Assembly: GCF_963675585.1 (NCBI RefSeq) | Contig: NZ_OY776411.1 | Coordinates: forward strand, 191,001 to 255,000 | Source: an uncultured Draconibacterium sp. | Lineage (GTDB): Bacteria; Bacteroidota; Bacteroidia; Bacteroidales; Prolixibacteraceae | DNA length: 64,000 bases | Direction: 5' to 3' | Shown here: piece after piece, positions 18,166 through 27,096 of the stretch | Position numbering within the stretch: position 1 is the first letter of the stretch | Layout of the letters: every line of letters begins with the position of its first letter | Translations under genes and position numbers: made by a program | The notes under the pieces: generated by a model | Told to the model about the DNA's origin: nothing | Database searches by the model: none | What the model saw: only the letters and a program-made list of their open reading frames with translations

Positions 18166-18328
18166 GTTTAAAAATTTAAAGTTGATTTTCTTGAAGATTA
18201 AAATTAAGTAAAATTGATCATAACATTAAACGATTTTAACAATTTTGAAAGTTTCTTAATAAGCTGACTTTTATTATTGCCAGTACTTAAAAAATTACGA
18301 CATTTACAACCTTTAAAGCTTTTATTGT

Positions 18329-18751
18329 ATGACAATTGAAGAAATTCAGCAGGAAATAATCGACGAGTTTTCAATGTACGAAGACTGGATGGATAAATAC
18401 GGCTACCTGATAGAACTGGGAAACGAACTGGAAGATCTGGATCCGAAAGACAAAAACGACCAGAATATTATAAAAGGTTGTCAGTCGCGGGTATGGCTGG
18501 TTGCCGACCTTGTTGACGGAAAAATTAATTTCCGGGGAGAAAGTGATGCCGTTATTGTAAAAGGGCTCGTAGCCTTACTTTTACGTGTGGTTAGTGGAAG
18601 AACACCGCAAGAGCTTATGGAAAACGAGCTGCATTTTATCGACGATCTTGGATTAAAACAACACCTGTCGCCAACCCGCTCAAACGGTTTGCTGGCTATG
18701 GTAAAACAAATTCGCTTATACGCTGTTGCTTATAGCAGAATTGCAGGATAA
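18329..18751 (+). CDS. sufE: SufE sulfur acceptor protein
   Basis: SufE accepts the persulfide sulfur from SufS and passes it to SufB. The 140-residue product matches the family in length and carries the acceptor Cys in NIIKGCQSRVWLVADL, plus the conserved FRGESDAVIVKGLVALLLRV block and the terminal MVKQIRLYA helix. It is followed 14 bases later by sufT, so the two form a small suf operon separated from sufBCDS by two minus-strand genes. Confidence 0.95.
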   Translation: MTIEEIQQEIIDEFSMYEDWMDKYGYLIELGNELEDLDPKDKNDQNIIKGCQSRVWLVADLVDGKINFRGESDAVIVKGLVALLLRVVSGRTPQELMENELHFIDDLGLKQHLSPTRSNGLLAMVKQIRLYAVAYSRIAG

Positions 18752-18765
18752 AGGAGAACAAGAAG

Positions 18766-19071
18766 ATGGATACAAGAATCGACTTAATAATAAATAACCT
18801 GAAAGAGGTTTACGATCCGGAAATTCCGGTTAACGTATACGATTTAGGCCTGATTTATAATGTTGACGTTGACGAAAACAACAATGCCAATATTTTAATG
18901 ACTTTAACGGCACCGGGCTGCCCGGTTGTTGATGTACTTGTTGACGATATTACACAAGCTGCCAAAGCAGTTGAAGGTGTTGAAGAAGTAAATGTAGAAC
19001 TTACTTTCGAACCGCCCTGGGACAAATCAATGATGAGCGAGGAAGCCCGCTTGGAGCTGGGATTCTTTTAA
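18766..19071 (+). CDS. sufT: MIP18/DUF59 family Fe-S assembly protein SufT
   Basis: A 101-residue protein of the MIP18 (DUF59) family, which in SUF-containing bacteria helps mature iron-sulfur proteins (SufT). The family features are clear: EVYDPEIPVNVYDLGLIYNV at residues about 14-33, MTLTAPGCPVVDVL with the conserved Cys, and VNVELTFEPPWDKSMMSEEA near the end. It directly follows sufE and is closed by a terminator at 19080-19110. Confidence 0.93.
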   Translation: MDTRIDLIINNLKEVYDPEIPVNVYDLGLIYNVDVDENNNANILMTLTAPGCPVVDVLVDDITQAAKAVEGVEEVNVELTFEPPWDKSMMSEEARLELGFF

Positions 19072-19079
19072 GAACAAGA

Positions 19080-19110
19080 CCCTAAGGGAATTTTAGAACC
19101 TTAGGGTTTT
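19080..19110 (+). terminator. Terminator after sufT
   Basis: CCCTAAGG (19080-19087) pairs with CCTTAGGG (19099-19106), 11-base loop, followed by TTTT. It separates sufE-sufT from the thiamine pyrophosphokinase gene. Confidence 0.75.
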
Positions 19111-19136
19111 GCGTATTTTTACGCTTTCGATAAACT

Positions 19137-19775
19137 ATGAATCAGATAAAATTCAAATCGAACGTTGTTATTTTATGCGATGGAACTTTCCCCTCTCATC
19201 CAATCCCATTATCGTATTTAAATAGTGCCGAACAAATTATTTGTTGCGATGGTGCGGCAGACAAATTAATTGAATACGGACTATCGCCAGGTTATATTGT
19301 TGGTGATATGGATTCGGTTTCGGAAAAAACAAAAACCGATTTTGCCGACCGAATTATTGCCAGTACCGACCAGGAAACCAACGACCAAACAAAAGCTGTA
19401 GATTTTGTTTCGCAAAAAGGGTACAAAAGTGTTGTAATACTTGGTGCCACAGGGAAGCGCGAAGATCATACCATTGGCAACATATCCTTACTTTTGGATT
19501 ATGCCAGCAAACTCGATGTTGTTTCCATCAGCAATTCGGGTTACTTTCAGCCCGTATTAAAATCACAAAAATTTGATTCGTTTAAAGGTCAGCAGGTTTC
19601 CATATTCTCCATTGGAACTCCAACTGAAATTACTTCACAAAATTTAAAATACCCGCTAAATAAAAGCACCTTAAGTTCATGGTGGAAGGGTACATTAAAC
19701 GAATGTATCAGCAATACTTTTTCACTTGAGTTTTCAAACGGAAGATTTATCGTTTTTCAAAAATTTGAAAGATAA
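19137..19775 (+). CDS. Thiamine pyrophosphokinase
   Basis: This enzyme transfers pyrophosphate from ATP to thiamine in cofactor salvage. The 212-residue product has the Rossmann-like N-terminal domain with CDGAADKLIEYG and the substrate-binding YIVGDMDSV, then the STDQETNDQTKAVDF motif and the conserved LGATGKREDHTIGN block, followed by a beta-sandwich C-terminal domain. It is preceded by the sufT terminator, so it is probably transcribed separately, and shares a terminator region with the convergent lon gene. Confidence 0.92.
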   Translation: MNQIKFKSNVVILCDGTFPSHPIPLSYLNSAEQIICCDGAADKLIEYGLSPGYIVGDMDSVSEKTKTDFADRIIASTDQETNDQTKAVDFVSQKGYKSVVILGATGKREDHTIGNISLLLDYASKLDVVSISNSGYFQPVLKSQKFDSFKGQQVSIFSIGTPTEITSQNLKYPLNKSTLSSWWKGTLNECISNTFSLEFSNGRFIVFQKFER

Positions 19776-19791
19776 ACTTCAAAAACAGCAT

Positions 19792-19820
19792 AAAAAAAAG
19801 GTACCCAAAAGCACCTTTTT
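19792..19820. terminator. Bidirectional terminator between thiamine pyrophosphokinase and lon
   Basis: AAAAAGGT (19795-19802) pairs with ACCTTTTT (19813-19820); it has A and T runs on the two sides, so it can serve both convergent genes. Confidence 0.65.
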
Positions 19821-19847
19821 ATATCTTCATCATTTAAAAATATTCAA

Positions 19848-22301
19848 TTACGAAATCTTTAACGGTTTATCCACCTTTGCTTTTAAAAGCGCTATTTCCA
19901 ATACATCCATAACCGTACTTACAAAGTGGAACTTCAAACCTTTTAAATAATCGTCTTTAATGTCCTCTAGGTTCTTTTTGTTTTGCTCCGACAAAATAAT
20001 CTCGGTAATTCCGGCCCGTTTGGCGGCCAGTATTTTTTCTTTAATTCCACCAACAGGAAGCACTTTTCCACGAAGCGTAATTTCACCGGTCATTGCAATG
20101 TTCTTTTTCACTTTGCGCTGTGTAAAGCCCGATGCCAGCGAAGTTACCATGGTAACACCAGCCGATGGTCCGTCTTTCGGGATGGCTCCTTCCGGCACGT
20201 GAACATGCACATTCCAGTTGCCAAACACTTCAGGATTTAAATCCAGATCTTCAGCATGCGACTTCAGGTATTCCAGCGCCAGCATTGCCGACTCCTTCAT
20301 AACATCGCCCAGATTTCCGGTTAAGGTTAATGCACCTTTTCCTTTGCTTAGGCTGGTTTCAACATAAAGTATCTCGCCACCAACTGCTGTCCAGGCCAAA
20401 CCGGTAACAACACCGGCAAAATCGTTGCCCTGGTATTTTTCTTTCGAGTATTCAATTACCCCCAAATACTCGCGAATATCAGCTTTGGACAGCTTTTTAT
20501 TGTACGGCTCTTCAAATGCAATTTTCTTTGCAATCCTGCGAACTACTTTTGCAATCTTTTTGTCCAGCTCACGTACACCCGACTCGCGCGAATATCCATC
20601 AATAATCAGTTCAATTACCTCTTTTGGGAAGGTAACCTGCGATTTTTTCAGACCGTGATTTTCCAGTTGTTTTGGAATGAGATGACGTTTTGCGATTTCA
20701 ATTTTCTCTTCTACCAGGTAACCACTTACTTCGATCAATTCCAACCTATCGCGCAGTGGCGGTGCAATTGTACTTAATGAATTGGCAGTGGCAATAAACA
20801 TTACTTTCGAAAGATCGTAGTCTTGCTCCACATAATTGTCGTGGAATTCGCCATTTTGTTCCGGATCAAGAACTTCTAATAAAGCAGACGCCGGATCGCC
20901 ATGAAAATGTTTCGAAACTTTATCTAATTCATCCAATATAAATACCGGATTTGATGATTTTGCCTTTTTAATATTCTGAAGAATTCGGCCAGGCATAGCA
21001 CCAATGTATGTTTTCCTGTGTCCGCGAATCTCCGATTCATCACTCAAACCACCCAAACTAACACGGGCATATTTTCGTCCTAAAGCGCGGGCCACCGATT
21101 TACCAAGCGATGTTTTTCCAACTCCAGGAGGGCCGTACAAACAAAGGATTGGCGATTTCATGTCGTTTTTCAACTTCAATACCGCCAGATGTTCCAATAT
21201 ACGTTCTTTCACTTTCTCTAAGCCATAATGGTCTTCGTCGAGCACTTTACAGGCATGTTTTAAATCGAAATTATCATCGGTGTATTCGTTCCACGGAAGA
21301 TCGAGCAAAGTTTGACAGAACGTAAACTGCACCGAATATTCTCCGGCCGCCGGATTTAATCGTCCCAGTTTCCCAACTTCTTTGTCAAAAAACTTCGAAA
21401 CATCCTCGTTCCATTTTTTATCTTTTGCTTTTTCCTTTAGTGCGTTAATTTCCTGCTCAACCGGATTTCCACCCAGTTCATCCTGAATGGTTCTCATTTG
21501 CTGGTTTAACATGAACTCACGCTGTTGACGGTCGATATCAGTTTTTACCTTTTTCTGAATATCGTGTTTCAACTCAAGCATTTGCACTTCTTTTACCAAA
21601 AAGCTGATGGCCTGAATACCCCTGTCTTTCATGCCTTCAATCTCCAACAGCTTTTGTTTGTCTTCCACATTTAAATCGGTGTTAGAGCAAATAAAGTTGA
21701 TGAGGAATGTGGAGTTCTCGATATTTTTTACTGCAAACGTAGCTTCTGGTGGAACATTGGCCGAAAAGTGAGCAATTTTTATCGACAGGTCTTTTAGCGA
21801 ACCAACAATGGCGTTAAACTCATTGTCGTCTTTCGAACTTACATCTTCCAGCGGTTCAATAGCTGCTTTAAAATAAGGTTCTTCGCTTATAAATTCCCTG
21901 ATCTGGTATCTTCGTTTTCCCTGAATGATTACAGAAGTTGAACCATCGGGCATTTCCAAAACTTTTAAAACTTCAGCAACAGTTCCAATATCATATAAAT
22001 CTTCCTTTTCAGGACGATCAACCGTATAATCTTTTTGCGCAACGGTTCCCAGCAATTTACTGCCTTTGTTTACATCGCGAATGAGTTTTAATGAACGTTC
22101 ACGACCAACCGTAATCGGAAGTACTACTCCCGGAAAAAGGACCGTGTTACGTAACGGAAGAATAGGAAGCACACTTGGCACATCCACATTTTTTAAATCT
22201 TTGTCGTCGCCATCGGCAATAATCGGTAAAAACTCCGATTCATCGTCCATCATGCCGCTTGCGAATATATTTTGAAATGCTGAATTTTTAAATTTCCCCA
22301 T
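19848..22301 (-). CDS. lon: ATP-dependent protease Lon
   Basis: LonA degrades damaged and regulatory proteins in the cytoplasm. From the ATG at 22299-22301 (MGKFKNSAFQNIFASGMM) the product is 817 residues, normal for the family; a frame extended 43 codons upstream (to 22430) has a hydrophobic, Cys-containing N-terminus unlike Lon and is rejected. Seen in order: the N-terminal substrate domain (VLPILPLRNTVLFPGVVLPI), Walker A in LYGPPGVGKTSLGKSVAR, Walker B VFILDELDKVSK, and the protease domain with the catalytic Ser in KDGPSAGVTMVTSLAS and the Lys in GIKEKILAAKRAGI. It is transcribed towards the thiamine gene. Confidence 0.97.
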   Translation of the reverse strand: MGKFKNSAFQNIFASGMMDDESEFLPIIADGDDKDLKNVDVPSVLPILPLRNTVLFPGVVLPITVGRERSLKLIRDVNKGSKLLGTVAQKDYTVDRPEKEDLYDIGTVAEVLKVLEMPDGSTSVIIQGKRRYQIREFISEEPYFKAAIEPLEDVSSKDDNEFNAIVGSLKDLSIKIAHFSANVPPEATFAVKNIENSTFLINFICSNTDLNVEDKQKLLEIEGMKDRGIQAISFLVKEVQMLELKHDIQKKVKTDIDRQQREFMLNQQMRTIQDELGGNPVEQEINALKEKAKDKKWNEDVSKFFDKEVGKLGRLNPAAGEYSVQFTFCQTLLDLPWNEYTDDNFDLKHACKVLDEDHYGLEKVKERILEHLAVLKLKNDMKSPILCLYGPPGVGKTSLGKSVARALGRKYARVSLGGLSDESEIRGHRKTYIGAMPGRILQNIKKAKSSNPVFILDELDKVSKHFHGDPASALLEVLDPEQNGEFHDNYVEQDYDLSKVMFIATANSLSTIAPPLRDRLELIEVSGYLVEEKIEIAKRHLIPKQLENHGLKKSQVTFPKEVIELIIDGYSRESGVRELDKKIAKVVRRIAKKIAFEEPYNKKLSKADIREYLGVIEYSKEKYQGNDFAGVVTGLAWTAVGGEILYVETSLSKGKGALTLTGNLGDVMKESAMLALEYLKSHAEDLDLNPEVFGNWNVHVHVPEGAIPKDGPSAGVTMVTSLASGFTQRKVKKNIAMTGEITLRGKVLPVGGIKEKILAAKRAGITEIILSEQNKKNLEDIKDDYLKGLKFHFVSTVMDVLEIALLKAKVDKPLKIS

Positions 22302-22537
22302 AGTAAACAAATAATTAATGACAATGTGTCGCAACAAAAATGCCACAACATACCGACACCCTGTTTTGCAATAGCCGTGCCATTTAAATAGAATGAAAAC
22401 TATGTCGGTTTGTTCAAAAGGAACGCACAAAAACGCGACAAAATTTCACCCTTTACTTTTTCTCCTGATATGAGATAAAAATGCCAACGCTTAAATTTGA
22501 ATGAAAAAGCATTTGAAAGCTTCTGGTAAACATTGGC

Positions 22538-22569
22538 AAAAAAAAACATCCGCCACTTGACGGATGTTT
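22538..22569 (-). terminator. Terminator of rpmE
   Basis: AAACATCCG (22544-22552) and CGGATGTTT (22561-22569) pair perfectly; on the minus strand a T-run follows. Confidence 0.8.
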
Positions 22570-22590
22570 CTTTAATATCGTTAAGAAGAA

Positions 22591-22854
22591 TTATTTCTTC
22601 CTGTTTTGCATGTGTTTTCCGTAACGGTTCATAAACTTATCAACACGTCCGGCAGTATCAACCAATTTAGTTTTACCGGTGTAAAACGGGTGAGAAGTAT
22701 TCGAGATTTCCAATTTGAATACTGGGTATTCTACACCGTCAACAATCTCAGTTTCTTTGGTATCAACAGTAGAGCGAGTAAGAAAAACATGTCCGTTCGA
22801 CATATCTTTAAATGCTACCAATCTGTATTCCTCTGGATGAATGTCTTTTTTCAT
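22591..22854 (-). CDS. rpmE: Ribosomal protein bL31, zinc-independent type B
   Basis: Large-subunit ribosomal protein bL31. The 87-residue product begins MKKDIHPEEYRLVAFKDMS and has the C-terminal SNTSHPFYTGKTKLVDTAGR block typical of type B. It contains no cysteine, so it lacks the zinc ribbon of the type A form. In other bacteria type B is induced under zinc limitation, but many Bacteroidota seem to have only this form, so zinc regulation is not implied. It has its own promoter and terminator. Confidence 0.95.
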   Translation of the reverse strand: MKKDIHPEEYRLVAFKDMSNGHVFLTRSTVDTKETEIVDGVEYPVFKLEISNTSHPFYTGKTKLVDTAGRVDKFMNRYGKHMQNRKK

Positions 22855-22938
22855 TTTGCTTTATTTTTAGTTGAATGGTTACATTTCTTTTATGCAATCC
22901 ATCCTTAAAATTATTATTTCAACCTAAATTTCGGGCTG

Positions 22939-22969
22939 CAAAGATATATATAGTTTGTAAATTTCCAAA
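22939..22969 (-). promoter_or_regulatory. Bacteroidota-type promoter for rpmE
   Basis: On the minus strand TTTG (22966-22969) and TATCTTTG (22939-22946) are 19 bases apart, a full match to the consensus. RNA would start about 78 bases before the rpmE ATG, leaving a leader in which an autoregulatory site could lie. Confidence 0.75.
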
Positions 22970-23005
22970 AAACTTATACGTTTTATTTGCTTATTAACTA
23001 AGTTG

Positions 23006-24172
23006 TTAATCCATGCCTATTATCGGAGCTTTTGTTACTTTCTTTGTACGATCGAACATGTAGCGCATTGTATAATGGGTTTTGGCCTTTTTTGCTCCGG
23101 TTGCTTCGTAAAGTGCAATTACTTTTGGATTAAAATCGCCTGCCCACGACAATTCTACTTCTGTATACTGAGGTTTCTTTTGCATTAGTTTATTTTGGTG
23201 CCAAAAAATCCCCGATTCGATTCCCGACCGCTGGTATTTTGCATCAACACCCATTAAGATAATCCGGGTGCGGGTCATGGTTTTTGTTTTTTTGTAATAC
23301 AAAAATTTTAAGATCCCACAGAAATTCAATTTGCCGTTTAATTTTCTCAGAATTTGATTAATGTCGGGAAGCATCACAAACATGGCAATCGGTTTTTCAT
23401 TGTCGTAAGCAAACCAAATCATTTCAGGATCGAGTATCGCTTTCGACTCGGTAATAAAATCCAGTAAATCTTCCGGATCAAGCGGTTTATAATGTTCGTG
23501 CGACGACCATGCTCCATCATACACTTCACAAAAATCTTTGACGAATTTGTCGGTTTCGTTAAAATCAAAATGTTTGAATTTAAACTGCGGTTTTTTGGCA
23601 ATCCAACCTGCAATTTTCCAAAAACGTTCAGGAAACGGCACTGTATAATCCAAATGAAAACAATACTGTTCGAAATAGACTTCGAAACCAAAATTTCGAT
23701 AAAGCTTTTCGTAGTACTTTGGATTATAAGGCATTCCGTACCCCTGCGGCATAAAACCATCAACCAAAAGACCATGATTCACAAAGTTTTCGCCAAAATT
23801 CATTGGACCGTCCATGGCTTCCATTCCATTTTCTTTGTTCCATTTCACAGCGGCTTCAAACAGTGTATTTGCGGCTTCCTGATTGTCAATACATTCAAAA
23901 AAACCACAACATCCGGTTGGTTGATTGTATGTTTTTGCAAGGTTAAAATTTATAAAGGCTGCAATCCGCCCAATTGTTTGGTTATTATCATCTTGTAAAA
24001 TCCAGCGAATGGCTTTTCCGTTTCGAAATGTTTTATTTTTTTCAGGATCAAAAATGGCCTCGACCATGCCTTGCAACGGGGCAGCCCAATTTTTATCGTT
24101 TTTATAAATCGAATAAGGAAATGTGTGAAATTGTTTCCTTGTACTTTTATCGTTAACCTCTATTAATTGCAT
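23006..24172 (-). CDS. YghO-like GNAT-fold protein (second of tandem pair)
   Basis: A 388-residue protein resembling the uncharacterised YghO-like family with a C-terminal acetyltransferase (GNAT) fold. Conserved blocks include IGRIAAFINF, QPTGCCGFFECIDN, MDGPMNFGENF, MPYNPKYYEKLY and the GNAT-like acetyl-CoA region VDAKYQRSGIESGIFW. It is a clear paralogue of the gene just upstream (24234-25397); the two are collinear over their whole length and roughly half identical by eye. Substrate unknown. The 61-bp spacing and shared direction suggest one transcript. Confidence 0.7.
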   Translation of the reverse strand: MQLIEVNDKSTRKQFHTFPYSIYKNDKNWAAPLQGMVEAIFDPEKNKTFRNGKAIRWILQDDNNQTIGRIAAFINFNLAKTYNQPTGCCGFFECIDNQEAANTLFEAAVKWNKENGMEAMDGPMNFGENFVNHGLLVDGFMPQGYGMPYNPKYYEKLYRNFGFEVYFEQYCFHLDYTVPFPERFWKIAGWIAKKPQFKFKHFDFNETDKFVKDFCEVYDGAWSSHEHYKPLDPEDLLDFITESKAILDPEMIWFAYDNEKPIAMFVMLPDINQILRKLNGKLNFCGILKFLYYKKTKTMTRTRIILMGVDAKYQRSGIESGIFWHQNKLMQKKPQYTEVELSWAGDFNPKVIALYEATGAKKAKTHYTMRYMFDRTKKVTKAPIIGMD

Positions 24173-24233
24173 AAAACAGCCTTCTTTTTGATTGCGATGA
24201 AATTAGTGTAAAGAAAGCACAAAAGAACAAATT

Positions 24234-25397
24234 TTAGTCAATTATTGGTGCTTTAACAAATACTTTTTCACGATCGAATAAATAACGCATGGTGTTGTGC
24301 GTTAAGGTTTGAGTGGCTCCAAACGATTTAAATAAAGCATTCATTTTCGGATTAAAATCGCCCACCCAGCTCATTTCCATTTCGTTGTACCACCATTTTT
24401 TTTGCATCACCTTTTTTAAGTGGTAAAAAATACCCGATTCAATTCCTTTGCCCTGGTATGCCGGAATAACTCCCATAACAATTACCCGGCATCGAGTTAT
24501 TACTTTACGTTTTTTGTAATACATCAATTTTAATGCTCTCCAAAAATTCAGGTGCCCCGATTTCAATTTCTGAATAATTTGATTTAAATCGAGAATTTGC
24601 ATGTAAAAAGCAATGGGTTTGCCGTTGTGATACACATACCACATAAACTCTTCATCCAGAATAATCTTTGCATTTTTTATTAAACCTTTCAACAGTTTAT
24701 ACTCAATGGGTTTGTAATTCCCGTGCCCGCCCCAGGCTTTTTTATGTATTTCGATAAAATCGTTAATGTATTTGTCTTGATTTTTAAATGAAAAATGCTC
24801 GAATGAATACCCCGGTTTTTTCGATACCCACTCGGCAATTTTCCAAAAACGACCGGGCAAATCGGGATTGGTAATATCGAGCGCATAACTATACTGTTCG
24901 TAATAGGTTTTAAAACCGTATGCTTCAAACAGTTTTTTGTAGTAGTTGGGATTGTATTGCATTCCAAAGGTTTGAGGTTTAAAACCGTTGCTTAATAAAC
25001 CCCAGTAAAAGAAATTTTCGTCGAAATTTACCGGCCCGTCCATGGCTTCCATGCCGTTTTCTTTCAACCATTTTTTTGCAGTATCAAAAAGTTGAAATGC
25101 TGCAGCCTCATCATTAATGCATTCAAAAAAGCCACAACAACCGGTTGGTTGGTCATACGAAACCGAATAATTTTCGTCGTAAAAAGCTGCAATACGACCA
25201 ACATACTCTTCATTTATTTTTAATAACCAACGACGGGCATCACCTGTTTTAAAACGGACATTCCTTTCCGGGTTAAATGTATTTTCAATCATCATCCGAA
25301 GGGTTGGAATCCAGTTCGAATCGTTTCTGTAAATTTTTTCGGGTACTTTATGAAATGCATCTACCGTTTTTTTATCGGTAACCGGAATAACTTCCAT
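24234..25397 (-). CDS. YghO-like GNAT-fold protein (first of tandem pair)
   Basis: A 387-residue paralogue of the 23006-24172 product, starting MEVIPVTDKKTVDAFHKV at the ATG 25395-25397; with this start the two paralogues have the same length and aligned N-termini, so a frame extended 13 codons upstream is rejected. It shares VGRIAAFYDE, QPTGCCGFFECIND, MDGPVNFDENFFYWG, MQYNPNYYKKLFEAYGF and the acetyl-CoA-type loop IPAYQGKGIESGIFYH. Function is not known; the fold suggests N-acyl transfer to an amine. The pair probably arose by local duplication. Confidence 0.7.
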   Translation of the reverse strand: MEVIPVTDKKTVDAFHKVPEKIYRNDSNWIPTLRMMIENTFNPERNVRFKTGDARRWLLKINEEYVGRIAAFYDENYSVSYDQPTGCCGFFECINDEAAAFQLFDTAKKWLKENGMEAMDGPVNFDENFFYWGLLSNGFKPQTFGMQYNPNYYKKLFEAYGFKTYYEQYSYALDITNPDLPGRFWKIAEWVSKKPGYSFEHFSFKNQDKYINDFIEIHKKAWGGHGNYKPIEYKLLKGLIKNAKIILDEEFMWYVYHNGKPIAFYMQILDLNQIIQKLKSGHLNFWRALKLMYYKKRKVITRCRVIVMGVIPAYQGKGIESGIFYHLKKVMQKKWWYNEMEMSWVGDFNPKMNALFKSFGATQTLTHNTMRYLFDREKVFVKAPIID

Positions 25398-25451
25398 GCC
25401 AAATAATTTAGAGTTCAATGAAACTCTAAAATACAATTTTGATTAGAAAAC

Positions 25452-25495
25452 AAAAAAAGGACTTCCTCTGAATTCGATGAGAAAGTCCTTTCTTT
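25452..25495 (-). terminator. Terminator after Bax-inhibitor-1 family gene
   Basis: AAAGGACTT (25456-25464) and AAGTCCTTT (25483-25491) pair, with a further CTC/GAG inside; the A-run on the plus strand gives a T-run for minus-strand transcription. Confidence 0.7.
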
Positions 25496-25515
25496 TATAT
25501 TATTTTAAGTATTCG

Positions 25516-26283
25516 TTAATCGCGACTGGCCAACTTCGATAAGAGTCGTAAAATTTCGAGGTACAACCAAATTAGCGTTACCATTAACCCAAAAGCACCG
25601 TACCATTCCATGTACTTTGGTGCACCCGATGCAGATGCATTTTCGATGAACGAAAAATCAAGGATCAGGTTTAATGCAGCAATGGCCACAACAAACAAAC
25701 TAATGCCGATGCTCAGGTTGCTGTTGCCGTATAAAAAGGATGCATTCATGCCAAAAAAGCTGCCAATAAAACTAAACAGGTACACCAGTGCAATTCCTCC
25801 GGTAGCAGCAAATATTCCCATCTTTAGTTTTTGTGTAACCTTAATTGCTCCCGAACGGTACAAAAAAAGCATTACCACAAATACTGCCAACGTTAAAGCA
25901 ACAGCGCGCATAACAATGCCGGAATACTGCATTTCGAAAATGGCAGAAATTCCACCTAAAAACAAACCTTCGAAAATGGCATAAATTGGTGCCGATATTC
26001 CGGAACTTTGCGGGCGAAACACAGTAACCAATACGGTAATAAATCCCCCAATGGCGCCAACAGCAAGCCATGGAGCAACTGTCGCCATCCCGCTTTCAGG
26101 ATTTAATGCAATGGCGTCAAAAAATTTATTCCAGGTAAAAACTGCCGAAGCTACTACCAACAAAAGTAAAATCGACGTTTTATTCATGGTCCCGTTTACA
26201 GTCATTACTTCCGACTGTGAGATATAATCGCGGTTAAAAACCTTTTCCTTTAAAACCGGATTTGATGATTTTGTAAGATTCAT
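25516..26283 (-). CDS. Bax inhibitor-1/YccA family membrane protein
   Basis: A 255-residue integral membrane protein of the BI-1/YccA family (Bax1-I type). From the ATG at 26281-26283 (MNLTKSSNPVLKEKVF) it has a short polar N-terminus and about seven hydrophobic segments, beginning with TSILLLLVVASAVFTW; SGISAPIYAIFEGLFLGGIS and the terminal YLEILRLLSKLASRD are typical of this bacterial branch. Family members include calcium-leak channels, but the role of this subgroup is unproven. The frame extended 25 codons upstream has no family resemblance and was not used. Confidence 0.88.
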   Translation of the reverse strand: MNLTKSSNPVLKEKVFNRDYISQSEVMTVNGTMNKTSILLLLVVASAVFTWNKFFDAIALNPESGMATVAPWLAVGAIGGFITVLVTVFRPQSSGISAPIYAIFEGLFLGGISAIFEMQYSGIVMRAVALTLAVFVVMLFLYRSGAIKVTQKLKMGIFAATGGIALVYLFSFIGSFFGMNASFLYGNSNLSIGISLFVVAIAALNLILDFSFIENASASGAPKYMEWYGAFGLMVTLIWLYLEILRLLSKLASRD

Positions 26284-26387
26284 ATTCCTAATTTCTGTTT
26301 TAATTATTACGAAAGTCACTTTAAAACAATTTCCCTGCCAGTAAAGTTTTACTGACATGTTTGCAGTTAATCCTCTTTTTGAAAGAA

Positions 26388-27092
26388 TTACGATTTAATA
26401 CTATCCTGAAAATAATCGCTGGTCAGCTCCTCAAACAAATCTTCGCCAAGTTTGGCAGCAGTTTCAGAATTGCTCAGCTGAAAGGTTTTTGCCAATTCGA
26501 TGCATTGTTCGTGTAAAAATTTAGAACGCGTCCCCATTGCAATAATTGCCCGATATAAAGGAGTATATAATTTGGCATCTTTTGCCAAAGTTGGCAGTTC
26601 GTCGAAAAAAGGTTCAAACATTTCGTCGATGGCAAGTTTTTCGGTGATGGCAAGGCGTCCCATTAAATGTACTCCCGAAAAGCGAACCAAATGCTTTTTA
26701 CCACGGCACCACTCCAGTGCTTTTACAAAAGCAAACTTACTTTTTACCCATAAATTAGTTGATGCCTGTTCTGCAATCTCGCTGTTTTCAAACGACTTTG
26801 CCCAAAAATCCATTTGCTCTTCAGTAAGCTCTTTCACATCGTCGAGGAGAGTGGCTAAAATCATGGTTTCGCGCCACTGTTTGTTCCAGAGTTTTAAAGC
26901 AAGTAAATGATCGGGCTCGTAGCTTTTTGCAATTTCACGTAAATCGAGAATTGAAACACCCCAGTTCAATTTGTACAAAATTCCCTGCTGTTTCATGGCA
27001 TCAGAAACTTCGCCGTTTTTTCTCAACTTTATTACTTTCAGAATTTGCTGAAACTTTTGTTCCACCTCTTCATTATCGAGTATAAAATCCAT
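26388..27092 (-). CDS. AlkD-like DNA alkylation repair family protein
   Basis: A 234-residue all-helical HEAT-like repeat protein resembling the DNA alkylation repair (AlkD) family: LNWGVSILDLREIAKSY, ALKLWNKQWRETMILATLL and NLWVKSKFAFVKALEWC are consistent with the family core. AlkD is a glycosylase that removes bulky alkylated bases without flipping them. I cannot confirm the catalytic Trp/Asp/Arg set by eye, so this may be one of the non-catalytic relatives. Its start lies 4 bases after the stop of the upstream flippase gene, so the two are probably co-transcribed. Confidence 0.7.
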   Translation of the reverse strand: MDFILDNEEVEQKFQQILKVIKLRKNGEVSDAMKQQGILYKLNWGVSILDLREIAKSYEPDHLLALKLWNKQWRETMILATLLDDVKELTEEQMDFWAKSFENSEIAEQASTNLWVKSKFAFVKALEWCRGKKHLVRFSGVHLMGRLAITEKLAIDEMFEPFFDELPTLAKDAKLYTPLYRAIIAMGTRSKFLHEQCIELAKTFQLSNSETAAKLGEDLFEELTSDYFQDSIKS

Positions 27093-27096
27093 TCTT

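Noticed and set aside
22302-22430. 43-codon N-terminal extension of Lon
   Set aside because: The extension is hydrophobic and Cys-containing, not like any Lon; the internal ATG gives the correct family length.
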